Shown one piece after another: positions 25,401 to 34,066 of a stretch of DNA of 61,658 bases. The position numbers and the translations under genes were made by a program. The first letter of the stretch is position 1, and each line of letters opens with the position of its first letter. Below the pieces are notes generated by a model. It worked only from the letters and a program-made list of their open reading frames with translations, ran no database searches and was not told the origin of the DNA. Source of the DNA: a virus; IMG/VR virus record IMGVR_UViG_3300043640_000110, positions 1 to 61,658 of that record; one strand, given 5' to 3'.

Positions 25401-26674
25401 ACATTCCCATTCCCACCCAACGCAGCAGCAAAATCATTAGGGCGGAAGGCCTTGAAAAAATAGTTCTGGGTAAAGTCATTCGTCGCTGGATCAACATCGA
25501 ACATTACGCTTCCCTGAACTACATTGTCCAGATTGTCAATGTTGATGGAGATGTGGAAATAATCATCCGGCTGAATCGCGCGTGTACCGATTTTCGATAA
25601 ATCGTAGTTGGCCGTTCTGGTGATTGTTCCCGTTCCCTCATTGGTTAAGGTGCTCTGCAAAGATAGAGCTGTGATCGCATTTCCAGCCGCTTTGTTCGAA
25701 ACGGTATAGGCACGGAAGGAGGCAGGAATAACAATCGCATTTCCGGCTGCTTTGTTGGTAACGGTCGAAGCACGGAAGGAATAGGAACCATCCGGAGCTT
25801 GTGTTACCGACTGCACCCGTACAGACTCCCCAGCGATCACGACCATGGAGTTTCGCTGCAATCCAGTCCATGAACCAGTCGGCTGCACGCAACATGCGCC
25901 AGTGGTCCCAACATCATAAGAGATCGCCGCGATTGTGGTAGCCGCCAATGCAGGACGGACTTCTACCATTTCTACGTTTTCCGCTACAAGCGTGACCTCA
26001 ATCATCTCCCCCATAAAGGAGTAATCGACAGCGGCATTTACTGGAGCAATAGTTGCCCAGCCAGTTGTACTAGCATCGTAAACAATGCTTCCGATTGTCG
26101 TAGCAGCCGGAACACGAGTAGGGGTTGTGATAGCGCCAGCGTTTCCACCAGCAACATAGCCACTCCCGGCTCCGGCGTCGATCAAGGTATAGAGTGGCAA
26201 TCCCAGAGCAATTCCAGGGGCCGTTAAAGGGGCTTGTATTCCTGTCTGGTAATTAAGGCCGTCCACTCGAATCTTGCGAAGTTTCAGAGAATCGTAGACA
26301 TAACACCAAGAGTCTGGAGACTGTTCAGGACGCCACGGAACCATAGATAACGGACTGCCGGAATATCCTGTGTCGCGAACGGTAAACGCAGTAGTCCCGG
26401 AATAAAGCCCCGTCCCGGCTCCGATCAACCGAGTGAAGGGCTGAGGAGCAGTTGGAAGTGGATCGTTAAGACGTTTGATGGAATGAACAGAAAGAGCGGT
26501 CGCCGCTACGGTATTTACCTCTACCTGTCCAGCGCGAGGTTCTAGCCTGCCGACCTGATAAGAGCGAACGTTTTCCAGGATAGGAAATTTGTCCGCTGGC
26601 ATCAGATCGATAGGGTTGTTTAGATCGATCCCATTAACAACAAGGGGCTGAGACTTCCGCTCGAATTCTGGCAT
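22469..26674 (-). CDS. Large structural protein (tail or adsorption apparatus)
   Basis: The 1401-aa protein is beta-rich through its length with no signal peptide. Its N-terminus (INLNNPIDLMPADKFP-like, then NVRSYQVGRLEPRAG) resembles proteins that dock on phage necks or tails. It contains internal repeats, including a 20-residue unit (NKAAGNAI) duplicated at 25674-25785. It sits between the tailspike and the fibre gene, so it probably forms the needle, hub or spike base. The specific role is not known. Confidence 0.65.
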   Translation of the reverse strand: MPEFERKSQPLVVNGIDLNNPIDLMPADKFPILENVRSYQVGRLEPRAGQVEVNTVAATALSVHSIKRLNDPLPTAPQPFTRLIGAGTGLYSGTTAFTVRDTGYSGSPLSMVPWRPEQSPDSWCYVYDSLKLRKIRVDGLNYQTGIQAPLTAPGIALGLPLYTLIDAGAGSGYVAGGNAGAITTPTRVPAATTIGSIVYDASTTGWATIAPVNAAVDYSFMGEMIEVTLVAENVEMVEVRPALAATTIAAISYDVGTTGACCVQPTGSWTGLQRNSMVVIAGESVRVQSVTQAPDGSYSFRASTVTNKAAGNAIVIPASFRAYTVSNKAAGNAITALSLQSTLTNEGTGTITRTANYDLSKIGTRAIQPDDYFHISINIDNLDNVVQGSVMFDVDPATNDFTQNYFFKAFRPNDFAAALGGNGNVTVENARAIAIQRLITNDKENLDTKFKGNKLFPSIDKVPTIEEINKGLAKGKYKDYLNYLNVPANSIGGQPGLGATSSQQIGTGQSQWSELIFRASELIQVGTDTARTLANVKAWRFSLTVATTTVVKIAAFLYAGTYGPDQGPDSNPILYRYRYRSSLTGARSTPGPATRAGVLPRRGSVSVTTVASTDTQVDLIDIERFGGTLSDWHYVGTIPNGTGPFIDTQSDTAIAANPPLEIDTLLPFPSIDIPRSGVCTIVGTSVTRTSGTDTFNTSWAPGTPIKINGIVYTLYGQPSSTTRLQVVESGNSQAGVTFYVDEPVLLGQPLPCAWGPSNGFNFAVGDPRQPGVVRFTKGNDPDSAPEHYFVELTTPSDPLMNGVLYDGRSLVASTSRWFDLRPSGDIDNPIVSQELAIDRGLFASWAICVGGGRVWFLSDDGIYWTAGSGSTSITFKDLRPLFPHDDQPAIAVNGFLPPDFTVTEKLRLSWAASWLFFDYQDTAGNLRTLSYDTVLEAWWPDSFAKPVQLHYGDEGESLASLLLCSNNGKVYTFGGTSDAGTAIAGHFRTASMDYGDPRTRKLFGDLYLDADTKSISITVTPGFNNYTTLLTPIVLNTPTRQENPFDLLTGLGQLARDIALDFVWSSTTATPLFYEWECSVVNKPETSLKRATDWDDGGIPNSKYIRAVLIEADTLGIERTVTILKDGGVDSGNTLSVNNNGQELLPYPLIPFNSHLMRVYPTDADQWQLFRVTFIYDPYPENAAITGKWTDCGYPGAKWMQGVRLRADTSGGPVDVQIQGDGGVLQTTIRATHRGQEIVPYSWRPPFIAHLVRTKPLGDAAIWDVPDTDWVYEPMPELTNYWITQPTTHDLHGFGVMRWFYIAVIAGNEASFTITTEAGSTATFTIPPTGTQYRKFYYADLVLASGTWPLKGKAWTYQFTGGPIRLFLKDCEVGIKSFGASEVFEIKMPFGDVSRVSGAKI
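25674..25785 (-). repeat. 60-bp offset tandem duplication inside the 1401-aa gene
   Basis: Two near-identical blocks of about 48 bp, both starting ATCGCATTTCC, begin 60 bp apart (from about 25674 and 25734) and encode a repeated NKAAGNAI unit. The reading frame is kept. Confidence 0.75.
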
Positions 26675-26698
26675 GAGATGTACCGGCGATGCGTGAAA

Positions 26699-28936
26699 TT
26701 ACGGACAAGTAGAGGGAGTGGTACCGTAGATAATCCCGAAATAAACGAATATAGAACAGGTTGAGCTGGCTTTTATAGTGCCGGTGAATCCACCGTGATC
26801 CGTTCCGCCAGCGCCCCCTACGGTAATGCCACCGGAGCCATCTTTCACAGAGATTCCTGGAGTTGTGAAGCGTCCCCCATTGGTCCCTACATTTTGAGTA
26901 ATGTTCCCGTTTATCACCCAATCGCCATCGTCGTTCATATAGGCCAAGACGGTATCTACCCCGCCGTTACGTTGAATAAATCCAAAGCGGTAACCAGATC
27001 CATTCCCGACATAAAGCTTTCCAGTATAGGGAGGAGAATCGCTTGTATAACCTCCACAGAGGAATCCGCCGCCGCCGCCTATGGTATCGCTCAGGAAGTC
27101 ACACGACTGCATATTGACCATGGAAATTCGGCCCGTCAGAGTGGGGCCAGCGCCGTTACCATAGATAGTTATTTTGTTGCCATTGGCTTGATCTTGAAAC
27201 ATCCCCTGACTTGGAAGGTCCGCCGAAAAATATTGGGTATAACTCATGATATTAGCGGTAAATTCCACCTCGAAGATTTCCCCATCGATATGGAATAGAA
27301 TCCCGTCCGAAACAGAACCAACACCACCACATACAATCGTGTTATTACGAATAGACGCACCAATAAGAGCCGAGGGAAACCAAAATACCTCAACCGCTGA
27401 ATCTGCCTGCGGAGCACACCCTATAGTGTTGTTTTCGATTGTCCAGGCCGAACCACAAATCTGTAAATTAGTTCCTAGCTCACCACCCGTAGCTCCCCAA
27501 TCGCCGATGAAATTTCCAACCACATGGACGTTGTAGGTATAACGCCGATCGTTACAGGCAATCGCTTTCGCTAGCCCGACGCCGGTACCCATTTCGAAGG
27601 CGTTTCCCTGGATAAACCATTCCCCACCCGGATCGGAAATATGGGCTATAGTGGCCGCTCCAGTGGAAGAACTGAAATGGTTATTCGTAATCGTCATCAC
27701 CTGGGAGAATGTCCCGCCAGTGGAAGCGTCGTAGCCCTGGATGCCGATATCGTATTCCTGAAGTGTATTATCCCGGAATACAAGTTCCTGGGCGCTGTCC
27801 AAGCGGAATACGATACTAAACCAAGCCCCTGTGTTATTAAGTGGATTGCAGAACCATCCAGTGCGCTCAATAATGCCAAACGCGGAGTTTCCGACCTCGC
27901 CGTTATATAGACCAAAATCAATCCCGATGCCGTGAAAAGTTGGGTTGGTAACTAGCACCATAAAATCGTGCATCCGGAAATTGGCTGTTCTTCGTGCATC
28001 GACAATCCGGTCTACATCGCCAGTGAATAGAATGCGAGTCGCGGAGGGTGCGCCGCCAGTGGGGCCGCCCTGGCCATAGATCTCACAAGTGCGGGTATCG
28101 TGAGCATCGATAGCAGTGTTGACAGTGAAGTCACCCTTAGGCATTTCGATCCGGCCACAGCGAACACCTAGGGCTACGATTGCCTCTTGTACGCTGGCGA
28201 ATAAATCTACCGCATCCCACCAGATCGCCTGCACCTCGTTACCAGCGTTGATAGTAACCAAGCCAGTTCCCTGGAAGATCTCATACGATCCCGCTGCAAT
28301 GGTTCCGTTAAAGGTAATGGTTTGGCCGGAATTGATAATCAAGCCGCCGCCCTGAGGGAACCAGAGAGAAGATGAAGCCGGAACGGTAAAAGAATTTACG
28401 ACACAAAAATTAGGGACCAGGATGGTTCTATTTTGCGCCAGGGCATTCGTAAAAGCCGTGGTGTCATTCGTAGTTCCGTCGCACTCCGCACCGTAGTCTT
28501 TAACGCTAAGAATGTCCACCAATTTTTCAGAGATCAAACGGGGAACTCCGGAAGTAGGCGCATCGAAATATGGATCGATGGTACTCATTGCGCCGAAGGA
28601 AAACGGCGGGCTAATCCCTGCATTGCTGAACTGGGTATCGTAGGTTCCGTCATCGACATAATAAAACCAATACCCGGAGACGGCTGAGGTAAAAGGATTT
28701 GCTTTCGAGGTCCCGTTGTTATCCGCGTAGATAGTCGCAAGGTTGGTTGTCCCTGGAAGGTAAACAGTCACCGTGCAAGATGGATAAGACCGCTGCACCC
28801 TGGTAGTCGAGGGAGGCTGAGCTGGAACGTTAACGGTTTGGTTGCCGTTCTCGCACCATCCTTGCATTTTGGTGCGGGCAAACGTAGGCAAGCTAATCGC
28901 GATCAATAAAATTGTTAATTTAAGCAGCTGGCGCAT
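26699..28936 (-). CDS. Pectate-lyase-fold tailspike-like protein with signal peptide
   Basis: The 745-aa protein begins with a clear Sec signal peptide (MRQLLKLTILLIAISLPTFA). Near residue 145 it has VKDYGAECDGTTNDTTAF, the N-terminal signature of Pectate_lyase_3 right-handed beta-helix proteins such as phage tailspikes that cut polysaccharide. Regular Asn-rich turns follow (NNHFSS, ENNTIG, RNNTIV), then a C-terminal domain. GAGGAA precedes ATG 28936 and the start overlaps the previous gene by 17 bp. A signal peptide is unexpected on a virion protein: it may instead be exported by the infected cell, or be processed. Confidence 0.82.
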   Translation of the reverse strand: MRQLLKLTILLIAISLPTFARTKMQGWCENGNQTVNVPAQPPSTTRVQRSYPSCTVTVYLPGTTNLATIYADNNGTSKANPFTSAVSGYWFYYVDDGTYDTQFSNAGISPPFSFGAMSTIDPYFDAPTSGVPRLISEKLVDILSVKDYGAECDGTTNDTTAFTNALAQNRTILVPNFCVVNSFTVPASSSLWFPQGGGLIINSGQTITFNGTIAAGSYEIFQGTGLVTINAGNEVQAIWWDAVDLFASVQEAIVALGVRCGRIEMPKGDFTVNTAIDAHDTRTCEIYGQGGPTGGAPSATRILFTGDVDRIVDARRTANFRMHDFMVLVTNPTFHGIGIDFGLYNGEVGNSAFGIIERTGWFCNPLNNTGAWFSIVFRLDSAQELVFRDNTLQEYDIGIQGYDASTGGTFSQVMTITNNHFSSSTGAATIAHISDPGGEWFIQGNAFEMGTGVGLAKAIACNDRRYTYNVHVVGNFIGDWGATGGELGTNLQICGSAWTIENNTIGCAPQADSAVEVFWFPSALIGASIRNNTIVCGGVGSVSDGILFHIDGEIFEVEFTANIMSYTQYFSADLPSQGMFQDQANGNKITIYGNGAGPTLTGRISMVNMQSCDFLSDTIGGGGGFLCGGYTSDSPPYTGKLYVGNGSGYRFGFIQRNGGVDTVLAYMNDDGDWVINGNITQNVGTNGGRFTTPGISVKDGSGGITVGGAGGTDHGGFTGTIKASSTCSIFVYFGIIYGTTPSTCP

Positions 28937-30242
28937 TGGATTCCTCGTAAGCGGACTGGCCGAACAGAGGCGTCATATATCGCGCCTTGATAGCCAATAA
29001 AGAATTTCTCTGGGTTGCAGCGGACAGAAAGCGATCGTACAGCGGCATGGTTGCTACAAATTCTGAACCACCTATCTTGAAGCACAGAATATGACGAACA
29101 TAATCCATGAGATAGCTAATCTCTTCACGGCCTACCTGGATGTAATCGGCATCACTCGGGGGAAGGGGAGCCGAGCGAACCACATCGCAAGTAATCCCAA
29201 TAGTCTGGTTCGGGAGATTGGATAACGCCAAAATGTCATAGATACAGGCCGAGTAATTTGTTTCACCTGGGATATTGCGCCATGTGGGCCGCATCGCATC
29301 TAAGTTTGATAGCGTATCCAGTGGAATTGGTCTATCGTTCACCTGAACCCGGATTACCGATCGCATGGATTGGGAAATGGCAATGAGCTGCTGATACCGT
29401 TCCATGGAATACTTTGCCCGTAGGGGATCAAACCCCTCGTTCTGCGTCGAGAGAAGAGAAGACAGGGCAAGGTACTTGATCGCGAAGGCGAACTCATTTG
29501 GAACCTGAAATAAAGTTCCATCGGCTACAGCCATGGGAATAGTCTGTACGGCGATAAGTTCCAATGTCCCCGCTGCTAATGGGATTGGATAGAACTGAAT
29601 CTCAACAGGCCGGGTTTCCGCCATGGAATAGGCAAAAGGAATGCTTGGCTCCAGAGTCCATAACGGGTTCGCGGAGTCTTCAGACCATCCATCCTCCCGG
29701 CGAAGGGGATAAATAATCCCCGTGCTCTCGTCTCCCCAGGAAGCATGACCAATCAGCGCGATCTCATCCGGAAGAGCTGTACGTCCAGCCGGGGGTGAGG
29801 ATAGCGGAATCGGGCTGTTAATCGAATAGGGAAGCCTGGAATCTAAAACGAACTGGTTTCTGGAGCGTATTAACGCATTAACAAATTGATCTATCGAGAA
29901 CTGGGTGGTCATCCCAGCGCCAGAGACCCCGGAAGCGGGCTCTTGTAAGGCGTATTGGATTTCTTGGGTTAAAGTCCCTAGAGTATAAGTCCGCGCGCGG
30001 AGCCCAGGTAATTCAATGGAGAGATCGTAGTAAGGAATGGAATTTCCAGCACTGAAAGAACCACGTTCGCGCCAGTAGGAAGTGAGAGCGCCCCAGTAAA
30101 GGAGCGCTTCATTTAATGCGGAATCTACCTCAGCCCCACTCCAGTATGAACCGGCGCGCATGGATTGCAAGACTTCCGACTTGAATTGACTGCGCGTGTA
30201 TTGGGTGTAGGGCATGACATTTGGATTCTTTTTAGGGGCCAC
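28920..30242 (-). CDS. Structural protein, probable head-tail connector
   Basis: The 440-aa protein is mixed alpha/beta with no membrane segment. It lies downstream of the capsid, portal and adaptor genes and before the tailspike, and its N-terminal helices (YTRSQFKSEVLQSMRAGS) resemble adaptor or tail-nozzle proteins. Met10 (30215) is an alternative start. Its leader carries a notable inverted repeat. I cannot name a family. Confidence 0.6.
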   Translation of the reverse strand: MAPKKNPNVMPYTQYTRSQFKSEVLQSMRAGSYWSGAEVDSALNEALLYWGALTSYWRERGSFSAGNSIPYYDLSIELPGLRARTYTLGTLTQEIQYALQEPASGVSGAGMTTQFSIDQFVNALIRSRNQFVLDSRLPYSINSPIPLSSPPAGRTALPDEIALIGHASWGDESTGIIYPLRREDGWSEDSANPLWTLEPSIPFAYSMAETRPVEIQFYPIPLAAGTLELIAVQTIPMAVADGTLFQVPNEFAFAIKYLALSSLLSTQNEGFDPLRAKYSMERYQQLIAISQSMRSVIRVQVNDRPIPLDTLSNLDAMRPTWRNIPGETNYSACIYDILALSNLPNQTIGITCDVVRSAPLPPSDADYIQVGREEISYLMDYVRHILCFKIGGSEFVATMPLYDRFLSAATQRNSLLAIKARYMTPLFGQSAYEESNAPAA

Positions 30243-30252
30243 TAAGGACGGC

Positions 30253-30315
30253 TTGACACTATTGCCAGTCTGGAAATCTTGTACTGGCTCCCGGTCTTAG
30301 TTGTTACCGTGTCAA
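30253..30315 (-). promoter_or_regulatory. Nested inverted repeat in the leader of the 30242 gene
   Basis: A perfect 7-bp pair, TTGACAC (30253-30259) and GTGTCAA (30309-30315), encloses a perfect 5-bp pair, CCAGT (30265-30269) and ACTGG (30283-30287). On the minus strand this lies 11-73 nt before the start codon, so it may fold in the mRNA leader or act as an operator. No T-run follows, so it is not a normal terminator. Confidence 0.5.
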
Positions 30316-30353
30316 CTCGGCACCCTGGGGAGTTTAAATTAAACCGTCGCGGG

Positions 30354-30563
30354 TTACGGCTTTTTCCACTCCCCTTTCTTTCCGGGACCTTCGATTGTCC
30401 CGCTTGTCGTCATAGAACCGCGTCCACCACCCGGAGAATCCTTATCGAAAGTATTGCTATAAGAATGAGTTCCCGGAGTGTTCTGGCGGTCTACATTTTC
30501 GGAACACATGGGGGTCTTGATCTGACCAACGGTTGTTCCTTCTTCACCTGGATTACGCGGCAT
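30354..30563 (-). CDS. Small Gly/Thr-rich protein
   Basis: A 69-aa, probably disordered protein (MPRNPGEEGTTVG at the start, lysine-rich end). It starts directly after the stop of the upstream membrane-protein gene. Its place in the virion operon suggests a minor structural role. Confidence 0.5.
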   Translation of the reverse strand: MPRNPGEEGTTVGQIKTPMCSENVDRQNTPGTHSYSNTFDKDSPGGGRGSMTTSGTIEGPGKKGEWKKP

Positions 30564-30743
30564 TTAGAGCCTCCTTGGCTTGGACCTGATAATGTTTTCT
30601 TCGAACCACTCATACATTAGATTAAGTCGAGCGTCGATTTTTTCCAAACGTTTAATATTTTGGATATGAGCAGCATAAAAACCGACGAACAACCCAGCAG
30701 CCGTTAGGATGTTGCCTAGGTTTACGGTTAAATCGAATTTCAC
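30564..30743 (-). CDS. Small single-span membrane protein
   Basis: From GTG 30743 (AAGGATAA ribosome site) the 59-aa product has one membrane segment (NILTAAGLFVGFYAAHI, about 10-26) and a charged helical tail (EKIDARLNLMYEWFEENI). That topology fits a holin, a spanin part or a virion membrane anchor. The longer frame to 30797 lacks a ribosome site. Confidence 0.55.
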   Translation of the reverse strand: MKFDLTVNLGNILTAAGLFVGFYAAHIQNIKRLEKIDARLNLMYEWFEENIIRSKPRRL

Positions 30744-30748
30744 TATAG

Positions 30749-31990
30749 TTATCCTTGATAAATGGCATGGCGCTGCAACCATGAGCCATCCATCCAAGGT
30801 GCCGGATAGAATGGCATGGATTGATACTTGAGATTCTTAATTGCTGTGTCGTCGTCTTTGTTTTCGAGATCGAAAATCATGCGCTCGGCCCTGGCGTCGT
30901 GCTGTACGGCGAGTTGTAAGTCTCGATACGGGTTAGGCATCGTAGCTGAACCAGGGAAACGCGCGCAATTCGCAAGAGCCATTTCTAGCAAGACATCGCC
31001 GCGCCGTGCAATGAAATCCGGAAGAGCTGGTTTTTGGTCGCTCAATTCAGGAAGCTTGCAGGCGTAAATGTACGAATATACAAAGGGCGTATTAATGGGA
31101 CGCGGCCATAGCTCATAACGGGGCACGCCAGATTGCGGTGTAGGCATGCACTGAATGATGAAGGTGTTTCCAAAGACGTAAGTATCCTGAGGAAAGTAAA
31201 CCTGGACACCATTGATTAAATCGATTGCCCCGTTGTCGAGAACGGAAACAGTGGTAGAAGCTCCGGAGCCTTGCCGCCAGGAGAATTCGAGGGCTCCCCC
31301 TGGAGCACCCCCAGTGGTGATGGTTAAAACGAATACGGTAGGAGCCGGGTAATTGTATCCGTATGAGGTGGACGATACCGGTATGGGTCCAGCGCCGGAG
31401 ATTTGCATGGTCGGCTCAACCACACCAAGATAGGTAGTTGTGTAGTCATAGAACGCGGCGGCATAAGTGATGCCGGTTTGAACGCGCTGCGGATCGGCGA
31501 GGTCTAGCTCGGCCTGGGTTAGGTTGTGATACAGGCGGTAATTGGAAGTGATGTTAACGATGGAGTAGAAATAGTTGAAATCTTCCGGAACCGCAAAATA
31601 GCACTGAAAAATCTGATAAGGGGCATTGGTAACAACCGGACCAATCCAGGGTTTATCCAGGACGATGGTAGTCGGAGAGATGACGGTAACGATTGTGTAG
31701 GTTGGAAAGTTGGATGGGTTTGCACCGACCCGGAACTGAGACCCAACCCAGCTCAGATCAAAAGCCGTACCAACGCCGGTTACGACGTTGTAATTCGGGA
31801 TACAGCTCACTAGGCCGAGATTGGAAAAGACGGACGGATAGAAGGCAGACGAACGCATCAACCAAGACCATTCGCGGCGCTCCATCAATTGATTGAAGGC
31901 GTCACGAACAAAGTCTTGGGCTAGGGCTGCTCCCACGCTAGGAGCGCGCAAAAGCAGCCTATTCCAGATAGTTGTGAAAGTCTGAGCCAC
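30749..31990 (-). CDS. Structural protein, probable neck/adaptor
   Basis: The 413-aa protein has a helical N-terminal domain (WNRLLLRAPSVGAALAQDF), a beta-rich middle with immunoglobulin-like character, and a helical C-terminus. This helical-beta-helical order is common in podoviral adaptor and tail-tube proteins that dock on the portal. It lies downstream of the capsid gene set. Assigned by position and composition only. Confidence 0.6.
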   Translation of the reverse strand: MAQTFTTIWNRLLLRAPSVGAALAQDFVRDAFNQLMERREWSWLMRSSAFYPSVFSNLGLVSCIPNYNVVTGVGTAFDLSWVGSQFRVGANPSNFPTYTIVTVISPTTIVLDKPWIGPVVTNAPYQIFQCYFAVPEDFNYFYSIVNITSNYRLYHNLTQAELDLADPQRVQTGITYAAAFYDYTTTYLGVVEPTMQISGAGPIPVSSTSYGYNYPAPTVFVLTITTGGAPGGALEFSWRQGSGASTTVSVLDNGAIDLINGVQVYFPQDTYVFGNTFIIQCMPTPQSGVPRYELWPRPINTPFVYSYIYACKLPELSDQKPALPDFIARRGDVLLEMALANCARFPGSATMPNPYRDLQLAVQHDARAERMIFDLENKDDDTAIKNLKYQSMPFYPAPWMDGSWLQRHAIYQG

Positions 31991-31995
31991 AAGGG

Positions 31996-32250
31996 TTAAT
32001 TTCCTAAGACTTGGACCTGAACTCCGGTGAACGGACCACCGGCTGTAAACGTGATGCGAGATTGGCCCGTAGAGGGCGTATTGGGCGTGACGGTGTAGGC
32101 TGTGATTGTGCTCAGTTCGATGTTGACTTGACGCACATTGGTAAGCCCTACGTCTAGCGTGTCGCCTGTGGCTCCCGCGATTACATAATACTGATCGCGC
32201 ATGGAGCCAGAGACGTTGTACTTCTGATTGGTTTGAGTGACGGCTGCCAT
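31996..32250 (-). CDS. Small beta-rich structural protein
   Basis: An 84-aa protein with repeating beta strands and no charged clusters, starting MAAVTQTNQKYNVSG. It lies 15 bp after the 32266 gene stop. It may be a capsid decoration or head-completion protein. Confidence 0.55.
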   Translation of the reverse strand: MAAVTQTNQKYNVSGSMRDQYYVIAGATGDTLDVGLTNVRQVNIELSTITAYTVTPNTPSTGQSRITFTAGGPFTGVQVQVLGN

Positions 32251-32265
32251 TGTCTGACGTTCTCC

Positions 32266-32850
32266 TTACAGATTAGGGATATTCACATCAGAGGTGACAT
32301 TGCCGCCACCAGCCGCCGCACGAGACGTACCTACAACCTGACTCGTCGCAGCAGTCAAGGCACCCATACCAAGCACCTGAGCGAAGTTGGCCGCCACATC
32401 AGCGACTAACAACTCACCAGGAACCGCAGCCACCCCGGACTTAACCGGAATGTTGTAGCCCTTGGTCAAGATGCAAATCAGGTTTCCAGGCCCAGCTGCC
32501 ACGCGATAGATACCAGCCACGTAGTTAGCAGACTGGTTTCCTGGGACGATAGCAAAGCGCCGGTCATTAGTAACGATGCGAGCCGACTTGTCTTTCCAGA
32601 AAGCCAGCTGGTTGGCCGCCACCTGACCCGTAGGAGTTGCCGACGTTGCTCCGGAGTCATTAAAGACTACGGAATATACGCGATCACTCAGCTCGAAGGG
32701 TTCGCCGAGGTCCCCAGGTGCATAGGGGAAGAACGAACCAGGAGGATAGCCCCCGCCAGCCATTTGGGGAGGAGGCGCTTGATTCAGGGTGTCGGGATTC
32801 CCGCCTTGAAGATAAGGCGAGATAATGCTCATTGTGTTATTGCCAGCCAT
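32266..32850 (-). CDS. Capsid-associated (decoration-like) protein
   Basis: The 194-aa protein has a Pro/Gly-rich N-terminus (about 60 residues) and a beta-rich domain whose Val/Gly pattern (AIVPGNQSANYVAGI) resembles capsid decoration proteins. It is 27 bp downstream of the major capsid gene. GGGAGAAACACTACC gives a plausible ribosome site for ATG 32850. The function is inferred from place and size. Confidence 0.6.
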   Translation of the reverse strand: MAGNNTMSIISPYLQGGNPDTLNQAPPPQMAGGGYPPGSFFPYAPGDLGEPFELSDRVYSVVFNDSGATSATPTGQVAANQLAFWKDKSARIVTNDRRFAIVPGNQSANYVAGIYRVAAGPGNLICILTKGYNIPVKSGVAAVPGELLVADVAANFAQVLGMGALTAATSQVVGTSRAAAGGGNVTSDVNIPNL

Positions 32851-32877
32851 GGTAGTGTTTCTCCCTTTTCCCTTGAA

Positions 32878-33984
32878 TTAAGCGCTGAATCCGTAGATGT
32901 AGCGGTGATAGCGCGGATGCAATGTCAACTCATGAGCCAGGAGAACCTGACCAACAAGGATGGTATTGTTCGCGCTGGGGATGAAGTCCCGGAAGCCGCC
33001 GCCGAAAGTCGAGTCGTTCGAAACATAGTAGTTCAGGAACGGCTTGCGCGCGTTCAAGATCCACAAGGTTTCGCCGTTGTTACCCAGGTTGCCGACAGGA
33101 TAGACTGCCGATTGATCGCCAGTCATTTCCCGGATACAAGTCAATGCCACCGGGTCATCGGTGCCAGCACCAGCAGGGCCGGTCATGTAGGAACCAGGAC
33201 AGTAGCGGGAAGCTACCAGGGTTGCTCCGTTGAAAGAGAGACCACGGAAGCCGACGCCAACATCCAGCTTGGTGTCCTGAAAACGCTGTTGGGTTTGGAA
33301 CTTGCTCTTGATGTAGCTAAAGCCCGTGGGGGTTGTGACCATCAAGTTCGGCTCGTAGTTGCCAGAGCCGTAGAACGCCTGCATGTAGGTCTGATCGATC
33401 GTGTCGTATTCGATTGCGCCGGAGATCTGGCGGGGAGTCGAGGTCAGAGACGGCGAATAGGCTGCACGGGTCAGGCCGCCATAGGTCTGATAGGTGTTGT
33501 TATCCCAGCCTACCGTGGTCCCATCGTTCAGCGCCTCGGTGAGGCCGTTGACGTTGGGGGTGTATCCGGCGTTGATGCCGTTCAGGTAGGTCAGGATCGA
33601 CACGAATGCACCCAGGGACATGTAGCCCTGATCGATGCGCGCGCGGAGCAGCTTGATTGCCGCCAAGTCACCCTTGTTCAGGACTTGAATATCTTCCTGG
33701 TAGAGAGGGACCGACACCTGAGAGAACTTCACATCGAAGCGCAACTGTTGTTCAGTTTGGCGCTGCGACACATTGAAATTCTTGCCCTTGAGATAGGGAC
33801 CACCGATCAGGGACGCATAGAGGAAGTCTTCGTTGATGGTCGAACCACCGGTGAAGTCTTCCCGCAACGATTGACGCAGGTAGTAGTTGAGCGGGTCCTG
33901 GTTATAGATGTCATCTACAAGCGCCGGATTTGTCCGAATATACCGGCGCGTAGTGACGTTGATTTGATCTAAATTATCGGGCAA
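32878..33984 (-). CDS. Major capsid protein
   Basis: The 368-aa protein fits an HK97-fold coat. A helical N-arm is followed by an E-loop-like segment and a P-domain, and it directly follows the scaffold gene and a partial terminator. AAGGAG lies upstream of ATG 33984. There is no sign of an N-terminal prohead cleavage domain longer than about 30 residues. Identity as the coat rests on length, position after the scaffold and fold-like composition. Another structural role is unlikely in this place. Confidence 0.8.
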   Translation of the reverse strand: MPDNLDQINVTTRRYIRTNPALVDDIYNQDPLNYYLRQSLREDFTGGSTINEDFLYASLIGGPYLKGKNFNVSQRQTEQQLRFDVKFSQVSVPLYQEDIQVLNKGDLAAIKLLRARIDQGYMSLGAFVSILTYLNGINAGYTPNVNGLTEALNDGTTVGWDNNTYQTYGGLTRAAYSPSLTSTPRQISGAIEYDTIDQTYMQAFYGSGNYEPNLMVTTPTGFSYIKSKFQTQQRFQDTKLDVGVGFRGLSFNGATLVASRYCPGSYMTGPAGAGTDDPVALTCIREMTGDQSAVYPVGNLGNNGETLWILNARKPFLNYYVSNDSTFGGGFRDFIPSANNTILVGQVLLAHELTLHPRYHRYIYGFSA

Positions 33985-34012
33985 AGTAATTCTCCTTCGA
34001 ATTTAGCCCGAC

Positions 34013-34046
34013 ACCTAAAATTAACCCCAAAATTTTAATAGGGGCT
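34013..34046 (-). terminator. Weak hairpin terminator before the capsid gene
   Basis: On the minus strand AGCCCC (34046-34041) pairs with GGGGTT (34028-34023), followed by AATTTTA. The stem is only 6 bp, so it may attenuate rather than stop transcription, raising the coat-to-scaffold ratio or protecting an mRNA 3' end. Confidence 0.5.
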
Positions 34047-34066
34047 CACTTTAACCGTGGGCTGCG

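Noticed and set aside
32764-33972. Long open frame (402 codons) on the plus strand
   Set aside because: It is antisense to the coat gene and to the end of the decoration gene, has no ribosome site, and has a biased Val/Arg composition typical of a shadow frame.
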